NCBI GenBank assembly: GCA_040757775.1 | Contig: JBFLWQ010000006.1 | Location: 85,256 to 149,255, forward strand | DNA length: 64,000 bases | Source: Thermodesulfobacteriota bacterium | GTDB taxonomy: Bacteria; Desulfobacterota; UBA8473 | Reading direction: 5' to 3' | Shown here: piece by piece, positions 26,098-34,743 of the stretch | Layout of the letters: each line of letters starts with the position of its first letter | How positions within the stretch are numbered: the stretch's first letter is position 1 | Notes under the pieces: model-generated | Databases searched by the model: none | Seen by the model: only the letters and a program-made list of their open reading frames with translations | What the model was told of the DNA's origin: nothing | Made by a program: the position numbers and the translations under genes

Positions 26098-29000
26098 GCT
26101 GATGCTGTCTCCTTATGCTCTGGTAGTTGAAAGGGTTTAATGATCTTCAACAGTTCAACAATCTGCTCTTCATCTGTGAACACACCATCAAGACCATCAC
26201 TATTAATAGAGGTGAAAGGCGGCTCATAAAGCCGATCCATCTGTATCGCCCTGTGTTTTGAAATATGATTTTGCAACAGTCTCATGAAGAGAACCTGATT
26301 GGCAGTTACTTGTGGATATTTTTGCACAAACTGTTCGAAACGATGTTTTATGGCATTAGCGTCAACACCAATGATAGTGCGGATAATGTAATCCAGCGGG
26401 ACTGCTATGTCATAAAATTCTCGAAGAATATTGAGATCAACGCTGGGATTCTGTGTTAGAACCATGGAGATAAGTGCATTCAGGTCTGTATCGTTGACTG
26501 GTTCGCCTGCTCGTATTTTTTGAAGAGTCGGGTTGGTGTCAAACATGCTACAGAGAGTTTCCTCCACCTGCTTCTTGTATACCGATGCATCTATTTCGCG
26601 GATGTTAGACTTTCTATGAACGAGTTCTATGCCACCATCGGCAACGTCGATAATCTTAGGCGGCATTGATGTAGTTGCATCCTTTTGACGGTGATGCATA
26701 ATACCACGCAAGTCTTTTCGGACATCTTCAAGTATAGCTACACTGACAGTATCCCAAAAGTCGGAAGTCTTGACCTTTTTAAGTGTTGCCGCCCGCTCCC
26801 TGACCGGATTGAGATGGAGTATAAGCTCGCTTATCCATCCAAGGAACTTGTCTTTCAAATCAGCAAAACGTCCACTTCCGCGTAGAATCTCTGTCTGCAT
26901 ACGGGTAACCAAGAGATCAAAGGCATAGGCATCTGCAGGACCCGAAAGCTTGATCCACTGCATGAGTGGTGCCATATCGTTACGTAGGGCAGCGATAGTT
27001 GCCGGTGAAAATTGCCTAAGCACTTCAGGCCGGGACACGCTCCGTTTTTCTTTCCAATGCTTACGAACGGCGATAGTCTTTTCAGGCAAGCTGTTAAGAT
27101 CCTGTCCTATTAACAGAACTGTCTGTTTGTGAACATCGATCTCATGCTTTGTTAACGCCAGTTCCGCTAGGTCAATTCGGGCTTCAAAGAGCTTCTGCAT
27201 GAGCGATTTGGTGATCGTCGGCTCAGCTTCAGGTATGTTCTCCTCAAAGTATTCGAAATTCCCCCAGTGGTCGAAGATACGGAACTTCGTCTTATCTTTT
27301 CCGGGACCGAACAGATTCTTGCTTAGACGGGTACCTCGACCAATCATCTGCCAGAATTTGACGCGGGACTTTACTGGCTTGGCAAATACGAGATTCACGA
27401 TTTCAGGAATGTCGATTCCTGTATCAAGCATGTCCACAGAAATAGCTATAGTTAAATCCTTATTGTTTCCCTCTCCCTTGAAATCATCTATAAGCTGTTC
27501 TGCCCGAGGATCATAGTTATCAATCACCTGGCAGAAAGAACCGCCATACTGTGGATACATCTCGTCAAAGAGCTCAGAGATCAATATGGCATGTTCATGA
27601 TTCCGAGCAAAGATGATAGTTCTGCCGGGATGTTGGCCAGTCGCTTCACGAAGACCATTTTCCATGAGATTACAGAGAATGGCTCGGTTTGTATCTTTGT
27701 TGAATATCTGTCTGTCGACCTCTGTTGCCTCGTAATCAAAGGTCTCAGGGTCTTCACCGTCCTCCTCCAGTTGTTGCCTCTGCTCATCGGTAAGCTGAGA
27801 GTACTTTATCCCACTGCGGAGGAAGTTAGTTGTATGAGTATAGACCTCATAAGGCACAAGATATTCTTCTTCTACCGCGCGTTCGAGGGGATAATATGAA
27901 GACGGGTGTTTATCTTCACAATCGAAAAGCCGGTATGTGTTTCTCGCAACATATTGAACTGGTGTAGCGGTCAGCCCAATCTGGAGACAGTCAAAATAGA
28001 CGAAGGGGTCACGGTACCGATTATAGATGCTGCGGTGAGACTCGTCGGCAATGATAAGATCGAAAAAGCCCACATCAAAGGTCTCGAATATCTTCATCAT
28101 TGCAGGATATGTCGATAAATATATTCGCTTGCTGCGGTCCTTTGCAGTATCGGCTCGTACAATAGTAAGAGGCTCATTAATAAATTCTTTAAAAACATTT
28201 TTTGCCTGCTTTCGAAGTTCCCTACGGTCGCAAAGGAAAAGGACTCTCTTTACCCACCCGGCACGAATAAGAAGGTCGGTGAGCGCTATTGCAACACGGG
28301 TCTTTCCGGTGCCGGTTGCCTGAACAAGAAGGGCCTTGCGGTAGCCGTTGCCGAATCTCTCGCAGACACGTTTGATAGCCTCAAGTTGATAGAGGCGGTC
28401 AACAATCTCTGTCCTTGGTGAGATAGAATCAAGAGGCACTTTAGTTCTTCTTTGCTGGACAAGATACTGAAGACTGTCCTTCGAATAGAAACCTTGTATC
28501 TGCCGCGGAGGGTAATTCTGCGAATCATCCCACATCCAGAGTTCAAATCCATTTGTGTAAAAGATAACCGGTCGTTGGCCATATTTTTTTTCAAGACCTT
28601 CGGCATATAGCTGTGCCTGCTTGCGGCCGATGTTAGGATCAACAGCAGTCCTTTTCGCCTCAATCACTGCCAGAGGTTTGCCGTCATCATCCTTTAATTC
28701 GTAGTCGGCATAGCCGATTCCTGTTTGAGTAGGCTGATAGGGAACAGTCTCTTCCTTGACCATCATGCCATCCCATTCAGCCTTGAAATCCCAGCCAACC
28801 TCCGTGAGCATACTGTCGATAAGTCGCTTCCTCGTAGCTTCCTCATTAAAGCCCAGGACATCAACAGCCTGTTTGCCGGCATTAGTAAGAGCCTGCAAGT
28901 ATTCAGTCTTCTGTGCTACAAGCTGAATTGCCGCCTGTTTGGTTTCCAGTTGCTGTAGAAGTTCTTGCAGCCTGGCTTCCTGAGCAGCCAGCTTTTCAAA

Positions 29001-29471
29001 GAGAGCCTTGTGCGGTACAGCTGCTGCTTTTTCTGTCACTTCTTCAGTAACAGGACGAGGGACTTCCTGATATGAAGGGCACTCATTTTTGCTCCCATTT
29101 TCAACAACTATATAAAACCAGCAAGCAAGATCAAAGGCTTCCTTTAGAAGCCAAAGGGACTTTTCTTTTGTCTGGGGATCACCATGGGCTGCCTTGTTGC
29201 CATGGATACGGATACTATGGAATTTGTCGAGGACAACAAACGGTACAGTTGAACGGAAGGCGTCATTATTCAAGAGGTCCAGAAGATTTGGCTGATAGGG
29301 CCTTGGCAGGCCTAATTTTGCATAGATACGCGTGACCATCCTTTCGATAAACGAACGAAGCTTGACCAGACAACTCGACGGGTCATGATAGACGTACTGT
29401 TCAGCAAAGCCCGCGAGGTCTGCCAGCTCTGGGGAGTTTTTTCGGAGGATCTCAAAATTAGTGGATTCCAT
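26094..29471 (-). CDS. hsdR: Type I restriction-modification endonuclease/translocase HsdR (EcoEI type)
   Basis: From the start used here the protein has 1125 residues. An N-terminal DUF4145-like helical domain (about 10-125, with [13 protein letters not shown]) precedes a coiled coil, a PD-(D/E)xK nuclease (D256, E271, K273 in YADYEL and AVIEAK), and a DEAD-like helicase with Walker A ATGTGKT (385-391), DESH (476-479) and motif VI in QMIGRGTRL. The end matches an EcoEI-type R-subunit C-terminal domain. An upstream TTG at 29504 is possible, but the ATG at 29471 follows GGAAG with better spacing. Confidence 0.94.
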   Translation of the reverse strand: MESTNFEILRKNSPELADLAGFAEQYVYHDPSSCLVKLRSFIERMVTRIYAKLGLPRPYQPNLLDLLNNDAFRSTVPFVVLDKFHSIRIHGNKAAHGDPQTKEKSLWLLKEAFDLACWFYIVVENGSKNECPSYQEVPRPVTEEVTEKAAAVPHKALFEKLAAQEARLQELLQQLETKQAAIQLVAQKTEYLQALTNAGKQAVDVLGFNEEATRKRLIDSMLTEVGWDFKAEWDGMMVKEETVPYQPTQTGIGYADYELKDDDGKPLAVIEAKRTAVDPNIGRKQAQLYAEGLEKKYGQRPVIFYTNGFELWMWDDSQNYPPRQIQGFYSKDSLQYLVQQRRTKVPLDSISPRTEIVDRLYQLEAIKRVCERFGNGYRKALLVQATGTGKTRVAIALTDLLIRAGWVKRVLFLCDRRELRKQAKNVFKEFINEPLTIVRADTAKDRSKRIYLSTYPAMMKIFETFDVGFFDLIIADESHRSIYNRYRDPFVYFDCLQIGLTATPVQYVARNTYRLFDCEDKHPSSYYPLERAVEEEYLVPYEVYTHTTNFLRSGIKYSQLTDEQRQQLEEDGEDPETFDYEATEVDRQIFNKDTNRAILCNLMENGLREATGQHPGRTIIFARNHEHAILISELFDEMYPQYGGSFCQVIDNYDPRAEQLIDDFKGEGNNKDLTIAISVDMLDTGIDIPEIVNLVFAKPVKSRVKFWQMIGRGTRLSKNLFGPGKDKTKFRIFDHWGNFEYFEENIPEAEPTITKSLMQKLFEARIDLAELALTKHEIDVHKQTVLLIGQDLNSLPEKTIAVRKHWKEKRSVSRPEVLRQFSPATIAALRNDMAPLMQWIKLSGPADAYAFDLLVTRMQTEILRGSGRFADLKDKFLGWISELILHLNPVRERAATLKKVKTSDFWDTVSVAILEDVRKDLRGIMHHRQKDATTSMPPKIIDVADGGIELVHRKSNIREIDASVYKKQVEETLCSMFDTNPTLQKIRAGEPVNDTDLNALISMVLTQNPSVDLNILREFYDIAVPLDYIIRTIIGVDANAIKHRFEQFVQKYPQVTANQVLFMRLLQNHISKHRAIQMDRLYEPPFTSINSDGLDGVFTDEEQIVELLKIIKPFQLPEHKETASA

Positions 29472-29515
29472 ATTTATCGCTTCCATGGAAAAGATAATTC
29501 GCAAACATTATGCCA

Positions 29516-31033
29516 TCATTTCTCGATACCATATTTTTTCATCCAGTTGCTAACAGTCTGGTAGTTTGATAACCCTACCAATTTGGCGATCTTTGTCTTG
29601 TTCCCCTTGCTCTCAGTAACCGCTCTTTTCAGATAATGACGCGCCACATCTGAAAGCACGTCAGGCAAGCTGAAACCATTGCCCATACTGCGATTGAGGG
29701 TCTTCTCTTGGTCTTTCTGGGAAGTGCTCACGGGGAACAACGCCTCCCTAATATCGCCAATTTCTATCGTCTCATCCGCGATCAGGATAGCAGCCCGCGA
29801 AAGCGTATTGTAGAGCTCCCGAACATTACCAGGCCAAGGGTGCTGGTGCATAAGATTTCTTGCGCCGGCAGAAAGTTTCTTATGCTTCCAACCGGATACG
29901 TCCTCGAACTTCTTATTTATGCTGTCAAGGATATGATCGATCACCGGGTTAATATCTCCGTGACGGTCTCTGAGCGATGGCAGGTTCAACATACCAACGG
30001 CTATACGATGAAACAGGTCATCCCTGAATCTCCCCGCTGCGACATCCTCGATAAGATTGCGATTGGTTGCAGCGATGATCCTAACATTAATTGATTCTGC
30101 CTTGCTGGAGCCGACCTTAGTGATCATGCCCCCCTGAATGGCGCGCAGAAGCTTTACCTGTGCAGGAAGGGGCAGCTCTCCGATTTCATCAAGGAAAAGG
30201 GTCCCGCCATCAGCACTTGAGAAATATCCCTCCTTGTCGGCTATAGCACCCGTGAATGCTCCTTTCTTGTACCCGAAGAACTCTGACTCCACCAGATCGG
30301 GCGGTATCGAGCCGCAGTTGACTGCGACAAAGGGCTTATCTTTTCTTGGGCTTGTTGTATGAATAGCACGAGCGAAAAGCTCCTTGCCAGTGCCGGTCTC
30401 TCCCTGTATAAGGACAGGAACATCATGAACTGCGAGCCTTCGCGCCTGCGCAATGACTCTCTTCATCTCCTTACAACGGTGAATGATAGCACCGAACTCA
30501 GGAGACTCAGGAGGTAGCCCCTGGGTGAGCCTCAGTATTTCATCGTCAGCAGGTTTCAGGATGTCGGGTATATAATCAGCCGATATTTCAAAAGGAAAAG
30601 ATACGGTCTTTAATCCTTTATCCTGAGACGACTCGATTAGTTCAGCGGGATGCGAGGTCTTTGATAGAAGTATCCAGACAGCAGCCATAGCCGGAGTGCC
30701 AGGGCTTAGGTGATAGGTTGAGTGTAGTTCCTTCAACCCAAGCTTTTTTATTACATCATTTATAGCGTTGGTCGCTGCCCCATAAATCTCTTTGAAGTCT
30801 GTCGGGCTGGTTAATTCAACATGATATTTAAGAATCATGGCCGCCGTGTTTCCCTTGAGCCAGTCGATGAAATGCTTTTCTTCCTCTTCCTTGTAGTTTG
30901 AAATTAGGATGACATGAGAAAAAGTGCGTTTGCTAACGGCCTGACCAATTGGCCCAACGCCATTTTCCAGTTCCCCCTGTGAGGCTCTCAGGTCGGTTTT
31001 TCCTATCCAGGCAAACAGGACTTTATTAACCAT
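29516..31033 (-). CDS. RtcR-like CARF-domain sigma-54 activator
   Basis: About 505 residues. The N-terminal domain (1 to about 165) resembles the CARF domain of RtcR, with STYHLSPGTPAMAAVWILL in place of the usual ligand loop and SSQDKGLKTVSFPF after it. A sigma-54-interacting AAA domain follows (Walker A GETGTGK, the GAFTGA loop that contacts sigma-54, Walker B TLFLDEIGE), then a Fis-type helix-turn-helix at the end (TKIAKLVGLSNYQTVSNW). RtcR responds to RNA ends and drives RNA-repair genes. Here it directly precedes hsdR on the same strand. An ATG at 31042 is the alternative start. Confidence 0.88.
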   Translation of the reverse strand: MVNKVLFAWIGKTDLRASQGELENGVGPIGQAVSKRTFSHVILISNYKEEEEKHFIDWLKGNTAAMILKYHVELTSPTDFKEIYGAATNAINDVIKKLGLKELHSTYHLSPGTPAMAAVWILLSKTSHPAELIESSQDKGLKTVSFPFEISADYIPDILKPADDEILRLTQGLPPESPEFGAIIHRCKEMKRVIAQARRLAVHDVPVLIQGETGTGKELFARAIHTTSPRKDKPFVAVNCGSIPPDLVESEFFGYKKGAFTGAIADKEGYFSSADGGTLFLDEIGELPLPAQVKLLRAIQGGMITKVGSSKAESINVRIIAATNRNLIEDVAAGRFRDDLFHRIAVGMLNLPSLRDRHGDINPVIDHILDSINKKFEDVSGWKHKKLSAGARNLMHQHPWPGNVRELYNTLSRAAILIADETIEIGDIREALFPVSTSQKDQEKTLNRSMGNGFSLPDVLSDVARHYLKRAVTESKGNKTKIAKLVGLSNYQTVSNWMKKYGIEK

Positions 31034-31040
31034 AGTAAAC

Positions 31041-31068
31041 ATTATACAAAATATTTCATAAGTCGCAA
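31041..31068 (-). promoter_or_regulatory. Candidate promoter directly before the CARF regulator
   Basis: On the minus strand TTGCGA (31068-31063) and TATAAT (31046-31041) are separated by 16 bases. The -10 element ends only seven bases before the ATG at 31033, so the transcript would be nearly leaderless. No -24/-12 sigma-54 promoter (TGGCAC-N5-TTGCA) was found in the same region. A start further upstream remains possible. Confidence 0.4.
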
Positions 31069-31304
31069 GATATTTTATTTCTTATTACTTTAGAAGGTGA
31101 TATAGTATAAAGAATATATACTGTGAGACCTTTGGAAAACTATTTTTCTTTTGAATTGCCCACCCCCTACATAAAAAGGATTTACAAAAAGAAAAAAGGG
31201 ATTATATTAAAAAGAAAGACTAAAAGACGATAGTCTTATAGAGAAAACAATTAACCGAATTAGCTAAGGTGGTTAATGGGGTTAAACATAGGGAGGTACT
31301 AAGG

Positions 31305-31817
31305 ATGTATTCAGAGGTAGTAATGGACCATTTTAAGAACCCCCGCAATGTCGGGGAGATGAAAGATGCGGATGGGGTAGGAGAGGTTGGCAATCCTGTA
31401 TGTGGTGACATGATGAACATATACATCAAGGTTAAGGATGACCGCATTGAAGACATAAAGTTTTTGACATTTGGTTGTGGGGCAGCCATTGCTGTTTCCA
31501 GCATGCTCACAGAAATGGCAAAGGGTAAAACCATAGAAGATGCCAAGAAGATCACCAATAAATCGGTAGCTGAGGCACTTGAAGGTTTACCCAAGAACAA
31601 GCTTCATTGTTCCAACCTGGGAGCAGATGCCCTTCAGCTGGCAATAAAGGACTATGAAGACAGAAAGGCAGGCAGGGTTAGGACTCCTTCAAAGGCAGAA
31701 GACAAACATGAACATACCAAAGGAGACACCTGTAGGTGTCCTTACTGTGATACCGACTTAGATGCCGGGATAGAGTTCTGTTCAAACTGTGGCAAGGCAA
31801 TAAACAACAGTCACTGA
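31305..31817 (+). CDS. iscU: Iron-sulfur scaffold IscU/NifU N-terminal type with extra zinc ribbon
   Basis: Residues 1-125 are the IscU scaffold: MYSEVVMDHFKNPRNVG, then cysteines in GNPVCGD, FGCGAA and LHCSNLGADAL. An added C-terminal tail (about 140-170) carries CRCPYCDTDLDAGIEFCSNCG, a zinc-ribbon-like module absent from standard IscU. The start at 31305 follows GGGAGGT and gives the normal IscU N-terminus; an upstream start would add 12 unconserved residues. The desulfurase gene follows 22 bases later. It assembles Fe-S clusters for the many Fe-S proteins in the window. Confidence 0.92.
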   Translation: MYSEVVMDHFKNPRNVGEMKDADGVGEVGNPVCGDMMNIYIKVKDDRIEDIKFLTFGCGAAIAVSSMLTEMAKGKTIEDAKKITNKSVAEALEGLPKNKLHCSNLGADALQLAIKDYEDRKAGRVRTPSKAEDKHEHTKGDTCRCPYCDTDLDAGIEFCSNCGKAINNSH

Positions 31818-31839
31818 ATCCTGGCAAGGAGACTTTAAA

Positions 31840-33015
31840 ATGAATACGATAAATTTAGATTACATATCGGCAAATCCCCTCTTACCCGAGGTTCAGGATG
31901 CCATGATTGACGCCATCAAGAAAAACTATGGTAATCCTTCAAGCTCACACCAACTGGGTGACCAGGCAGCAGCGGTATTGGAGCAGGCAAGGGAAAAAGT
32001 AGCGCGATTGATAAACTGTGCCTCACCCCAGGAGTTGGTATTCACCTCATCTGGCACTGAATCTATCAATCATGCTATAAAGGGGATAGCCTTAGCAAAA
32101 GCAGACAAGGGCAAACACATTATAACCTCTAACATTGAACACAATGCCGTCCTGAAGTCCATCAAGAGGCTGTTAAAAATGGATTACAGGGTAACCTCAG
32201 TCTCTGTGGACGAATACGGATTGGTGAACCCTGATGATATTGCCAATGCCATAACAGATAAAACCATCCTTGTCACGATCATGCATGGCAACAACGAGAT
32301 AGGAACCATTCAGCCCATAAAGGAAATTGCCAGGATTACCCGTGGAAAGGACATCATTTTTCATAGTGATGCTGTTGCATCAGTGGGTGTCATGCCTGTT
32401 GATGTCCAGGATCTGGACGTGGATTTACTGAGCCTCTCCTCTAATCAGTTTAATGGCCCATCAGGTGTGGGGGGTCTTTACATCCGTCGAGGAGTATCAC
32501 CGTTGCCATTAGTTGATGGTGGAGCTCAGGAGGACGGAAGGCGGGCAGGCACAGAAAATCTCACCGGTATAATCGGAATGGGTGTAGCCGCTGATATTGC
32601 CTTTCGGGAGATGGAATCCAGGGTAGAACATACAAGGAAGTTGAAGGAAAGGCTAATAAGGGGGCTGAAGGAAAGCATTGAGGATATTATTATAAATGGG
32701 CATCCTGAATTTTCTCTGCCCAATCTGGTCTCTGTATCCATAAGGTATATTGAAGGGGAGAGCATAGTTCTCATGCTGGATGAGAAGAACATAGCTGTTT
32801 CTACCAGGTCGGCTTGTGCTTCCGGGGCACTTCGGGCTTCCCATGTACTTCTCTCCATTGGCAGAGAGTATGCCGATGCCCAGGGAACGCTGGTGATTAG
32901 TTTTGGCAGGAACACAAAAGAATCTGATATTGACCGATTCCTGGAGGTATTGAGAAAAGCCGTTGAGTTTCTGAGAAACATGTCTCCTCTCTATAAAAAG
33001 GCAAAGGTTATATAA
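31840..33015 (+). CDS. IscS/NifS-like cysteine desulfurase lacking the PLP lysine
   Basis: A 391-residue fold-type I aminotransferase-like protein. Most IscS motifs are present: FTSSGTESINHA, IEHNAVL (H101), NNEIGTIQP, HSDAVASVG (D177) and the active cysteine C326 in STRSACASGAL. But the cofactor-binding segment, normally S-G-H-K-x-x-G-P, reads SSNQFNGPSGVGG with Q203 at the lysine position. An alanine also replaces the usual glutamine three residues after D177. From memory, Archaeoglobus fulgidus IscS shows the same loss of lysine (with Asp). The neighbouring iscU suggests a real Fe-S role, but catalysis must be altered. Confidence 0.9.
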   Translation: MNTINLDYISANPLLPEVQDAMIDAIKKNYGNPSSSHQLGDQAAAVLEQAREKVARLINCASPQELVFTSSGTESINHAIKGIALAKADKGKHIITSNIEHNAVLKSIKRLLKMDYRVTSVSVDEYGLVNPDDIANAITDKTILVTIMHGNNEIGTIQPIKEIARITRGKDIIFHSDAVASVGVMPVDVQDLDVDLLSLSSNQFNGPSGVGGLYIRRGVSPLPLVDGGAQEDGRRAGTENLTGIIGMGVAADIAFREMESRVEHTRKLKERLIRGLKESIEDIIINGHPEFSLPNLVSVSIRYIEGESIVLMLDEKNIAVSTRSACASGALRASHVLLSIGREYADAQGTLVISFGRNTKESDIDRFLEVLRKAVEFLRNMSPLYKKAKVI

Positions 33016-33027
33016 AGCTCCGTGTCA

Positions 33028-33099
33028 TTGGTAAAAGTAAAGAACAAGTATCAGATAGTGACCCCCGAGGATGTAAGAAAAAAGATTATAAGATTATAA
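33028..33099 (+). pseudogene. Remnant of an AbrB/MazE-like antitoxin
   Basis: A 23-codon frame from a TTG encodes LVKVKNKYQIVTPEDVRKK, which has the pattern of an AbrB swapped-hairpin domain (KVKNKYQ-x-x-x-P-x-x-V-R-K), then stops. The following 130 bases contain further coding-like sequence in a shifted frame (KEVKIEMTRYESQWKQAVYF). No complete antitoxin can be made, so this looks decayed. Confidence 0.45.
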
Positions 33100-33291
33100 G
33101 AAGTTGCCTGAGTCTGAGGCCAAAGAGGTTAAAATTGAAATGACCAGATATGAGTCTCAGTGGAAGCAGGCAGTTTATTTTATCGATCCAGGCAAAAACA
33201 AAGACAAAAGATTATTTACCATTATTTGAAAAAGCTTACCGGAAGTTGACGGCAGGTGATTAAAAAAACCATATAATGAGAGGTTAATATC

Positions 33292-33498
33292 ATGGGCAGC
33301 AAAGAAATACTTGAACAAGCAATGAAATTAAAGCCAGACGAAAGGTTTATGGTGGTCGAAGGGCTTATAAAGAGCCTCGATGAGCCGGATGCTTCACTAG
33401 ACGCTATATGGGCTGAAGAAGCAGAAAAGAGGCTTAAAGCCTATCGTGCAGGTGCGCTGGAAGGAATTCCTATGGATGAAATATTCAAGGAAGAATAA
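33292..33498 (+). CDS. Addiction-module antitoxin (TIGR02574 type)
   Basis: A 68-residue acidic helical protein with the family pattern SKEILEQAMKLKPDERFMVVEGLIKSLDEPD followed by IWAEEAEKRLKAYRAG and PMDEIF. It should bind and neutralise the ParE-like toxin encoded directly after it; stop and start overlap (TAATG). It has a reasonable GAGAGG ribosome site and a TATAAT element upstream (33272-33277), but no well spaced -35. Confidence 0.9.
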   Translation: MGSKEILEQAMKLKPDERFMVVEGLIKSLDEPDASLDAIWAEEAEKRLKAYRAGALEGIPMDEIFKEE

Positions 33499-33794
33499 TG
33501 AAGGTCATTTTCTCGAAATACGCTAAGCAAGAACTTGATGATGCAACTCACTATTATGAAGTTGAACAACCGGGGCTTGGTCGACGTTTCCGTGAAGAAA
33601 TTGGAAAAGCTGCAAGGAGAATTTCAGAATATCCTGAAGCATGGTCAGTTGAAAGGAGCGATGTAAGGAAATGCATTCTCCATAAGTTTCCGTACAAGCT
33701 GCTCTATTCAATAGAGGAGGATCATATTTTCATAATTGCTGTAGCGCATCAGCATAGAAAGCCAGATTACTGGATTAGAAGAAAAGAAGCATAA
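33498..33794 (+). CDS. RelE/ParE-family toxin
   Basis: A 98-residue small basic protein: FSKYAKQELDDATHYYEVEQPGLGRRF, then ISEYPEAWSVERSDVRKCILHKFPYKLLYSIEEDHIFIIAVAHQHRKPDYW, the ParE/RelE fold. Toxins of this type attack gyrase or ribosome-bound mRNA; ParE-like is more probable given the TIGR02574 partner. The genes overlap by one base. Confidence 0.92.
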   Translation: MKVIFSKYAKQELDDATHYYEVEQPGLGRRFREEIGKAARRISEYPEAWSVERSDVRKCILHKFPYKLLYSIEEDHIFIIAVAHQHRKPDYWIRRKEA

Positions 33795-33862
33795 CCTGCC
33801 ATTTTACCGAATCGCTAACACGCCCGGTGAATTATGTATTCCAACGATAACGATATATAGAG

Positions 33863-34717
33863 GTGAATACTTACATCTTGACAATGCTTAAAAAAAATGT
33901 CCTTGACGACCTTTATGCCAGATACAACCGGCGAGAGTTTGTCCATCCGGACCCCCTGGAATTCTTATACCATTACGAAGATATTAGAGACCGTGAGATA
34001 GTTGGTCTCGTTGCCTCTGCTCTTGCCTATGGAAGGGTTCAACAGATACTGAAAAGTGTTTCTTTCGTGCTTCAACGGATGCAGCCATCTCCTTCCCTTT
34101 TCCTAAGTCATGCTTCCAGGGAGGCGCTTCTTCTTGACTTTGCAGGGTTCAAACATCGGTTTACCACCAGGGAGGATATTGTATCGATGCTTCTGGGAAT
34201 CAAAGGTATTATTGAACGGTATGGTTCTCTTCAGGCATGTTTTGTCGCCGGCATAAATGATTGTGACAGTACAATTCTACCAGCGATTTCAGCCTTTGCT
34301 AAGGAATTGAACACTGAACAAAACGGCAGTCCCAACAGTCTCTTGCCTTCTCCAACGAAAGGCAGTGCATGCAAACGGCTCAACCTCTTTCTGCGCTGGA
34401 TGGTAAGAAAGGATGAAGTCGACCCGGGAGGGTGGGATACAGTAAAGGCTTCTAAACTCATTGTTCCCCTTGATACCCACATGCACAGGATATGTCTTTC
34501 CCTCAAGATAACAGGGCGAAAACAGGCAGATATACGCACAGCCACTGAGATAACCGCCGCCTTCAGGACAATTTCTCCTGATGATCCAGTCAGGTATGAC
34601 TTCGCCCTCACCCGTTTAGGAATACGAAATGAAGGAGATATGGACGATTTTCTGAAACAGTGCGGCATGCTGGAAGAACCGAGTCATCTTTCAGATGCCT
34701 TTAACTTGATTGTATAA
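33863..34717 (+). CDS. TIGR02757 family protein
   Basis: A 284-residue protein of a conserved family of unknown function, recognised by RYNRREFVHPDPLEFLYHYEDIRDREIVGLVASALAYGRVQQI and by DTHMHRICLSLKITGRK near the end. The region DLGxxxPLDTH-like and the helix arrangement suggest a distant resemblance to HhH-type DNA glycosylases, as I recall of the family, but catalytic residues are not assigned here. The first start is a GTG; an ATG at 33884 is the alternative. Confidence 0.82.
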   Translation: MNTYILTMLKKNVLDDLYARYNRREFVHPDPLEFLYHYEDIRDREIVGLVASALAYGRVQQILKSVSFVLQRMQPSPSLFLSHASREALLLDFAGFKHRFTTREDIVSMLLGIKGIIERYGSLQACFVAGINDCDSTILPAISAFAKELNTEQNGSPNSLLPSPTKGSACKRLNLFLRWMVRKDEVDPGGWDTVKASKLIVPLDTHMHRICLSLKITGRKQADIRTATEITAAFRTISPDDPVRYDFALTRLGIRNEGDMDDFLKQCGMLEEPSHLSDAFNLIV

Positions 34718-34743
34718 AAATTTTTCTATATTTTCCCTGCCCG

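Noticed and set aside
31043..31304. Sigma-54 promoter (TGGCAC-N5-TTGCA) for the CARF operon or for iscU
   Set aside because: No -24/-12 pair was found on either strand of this gap; the real target of the activator may lie elsewhere.
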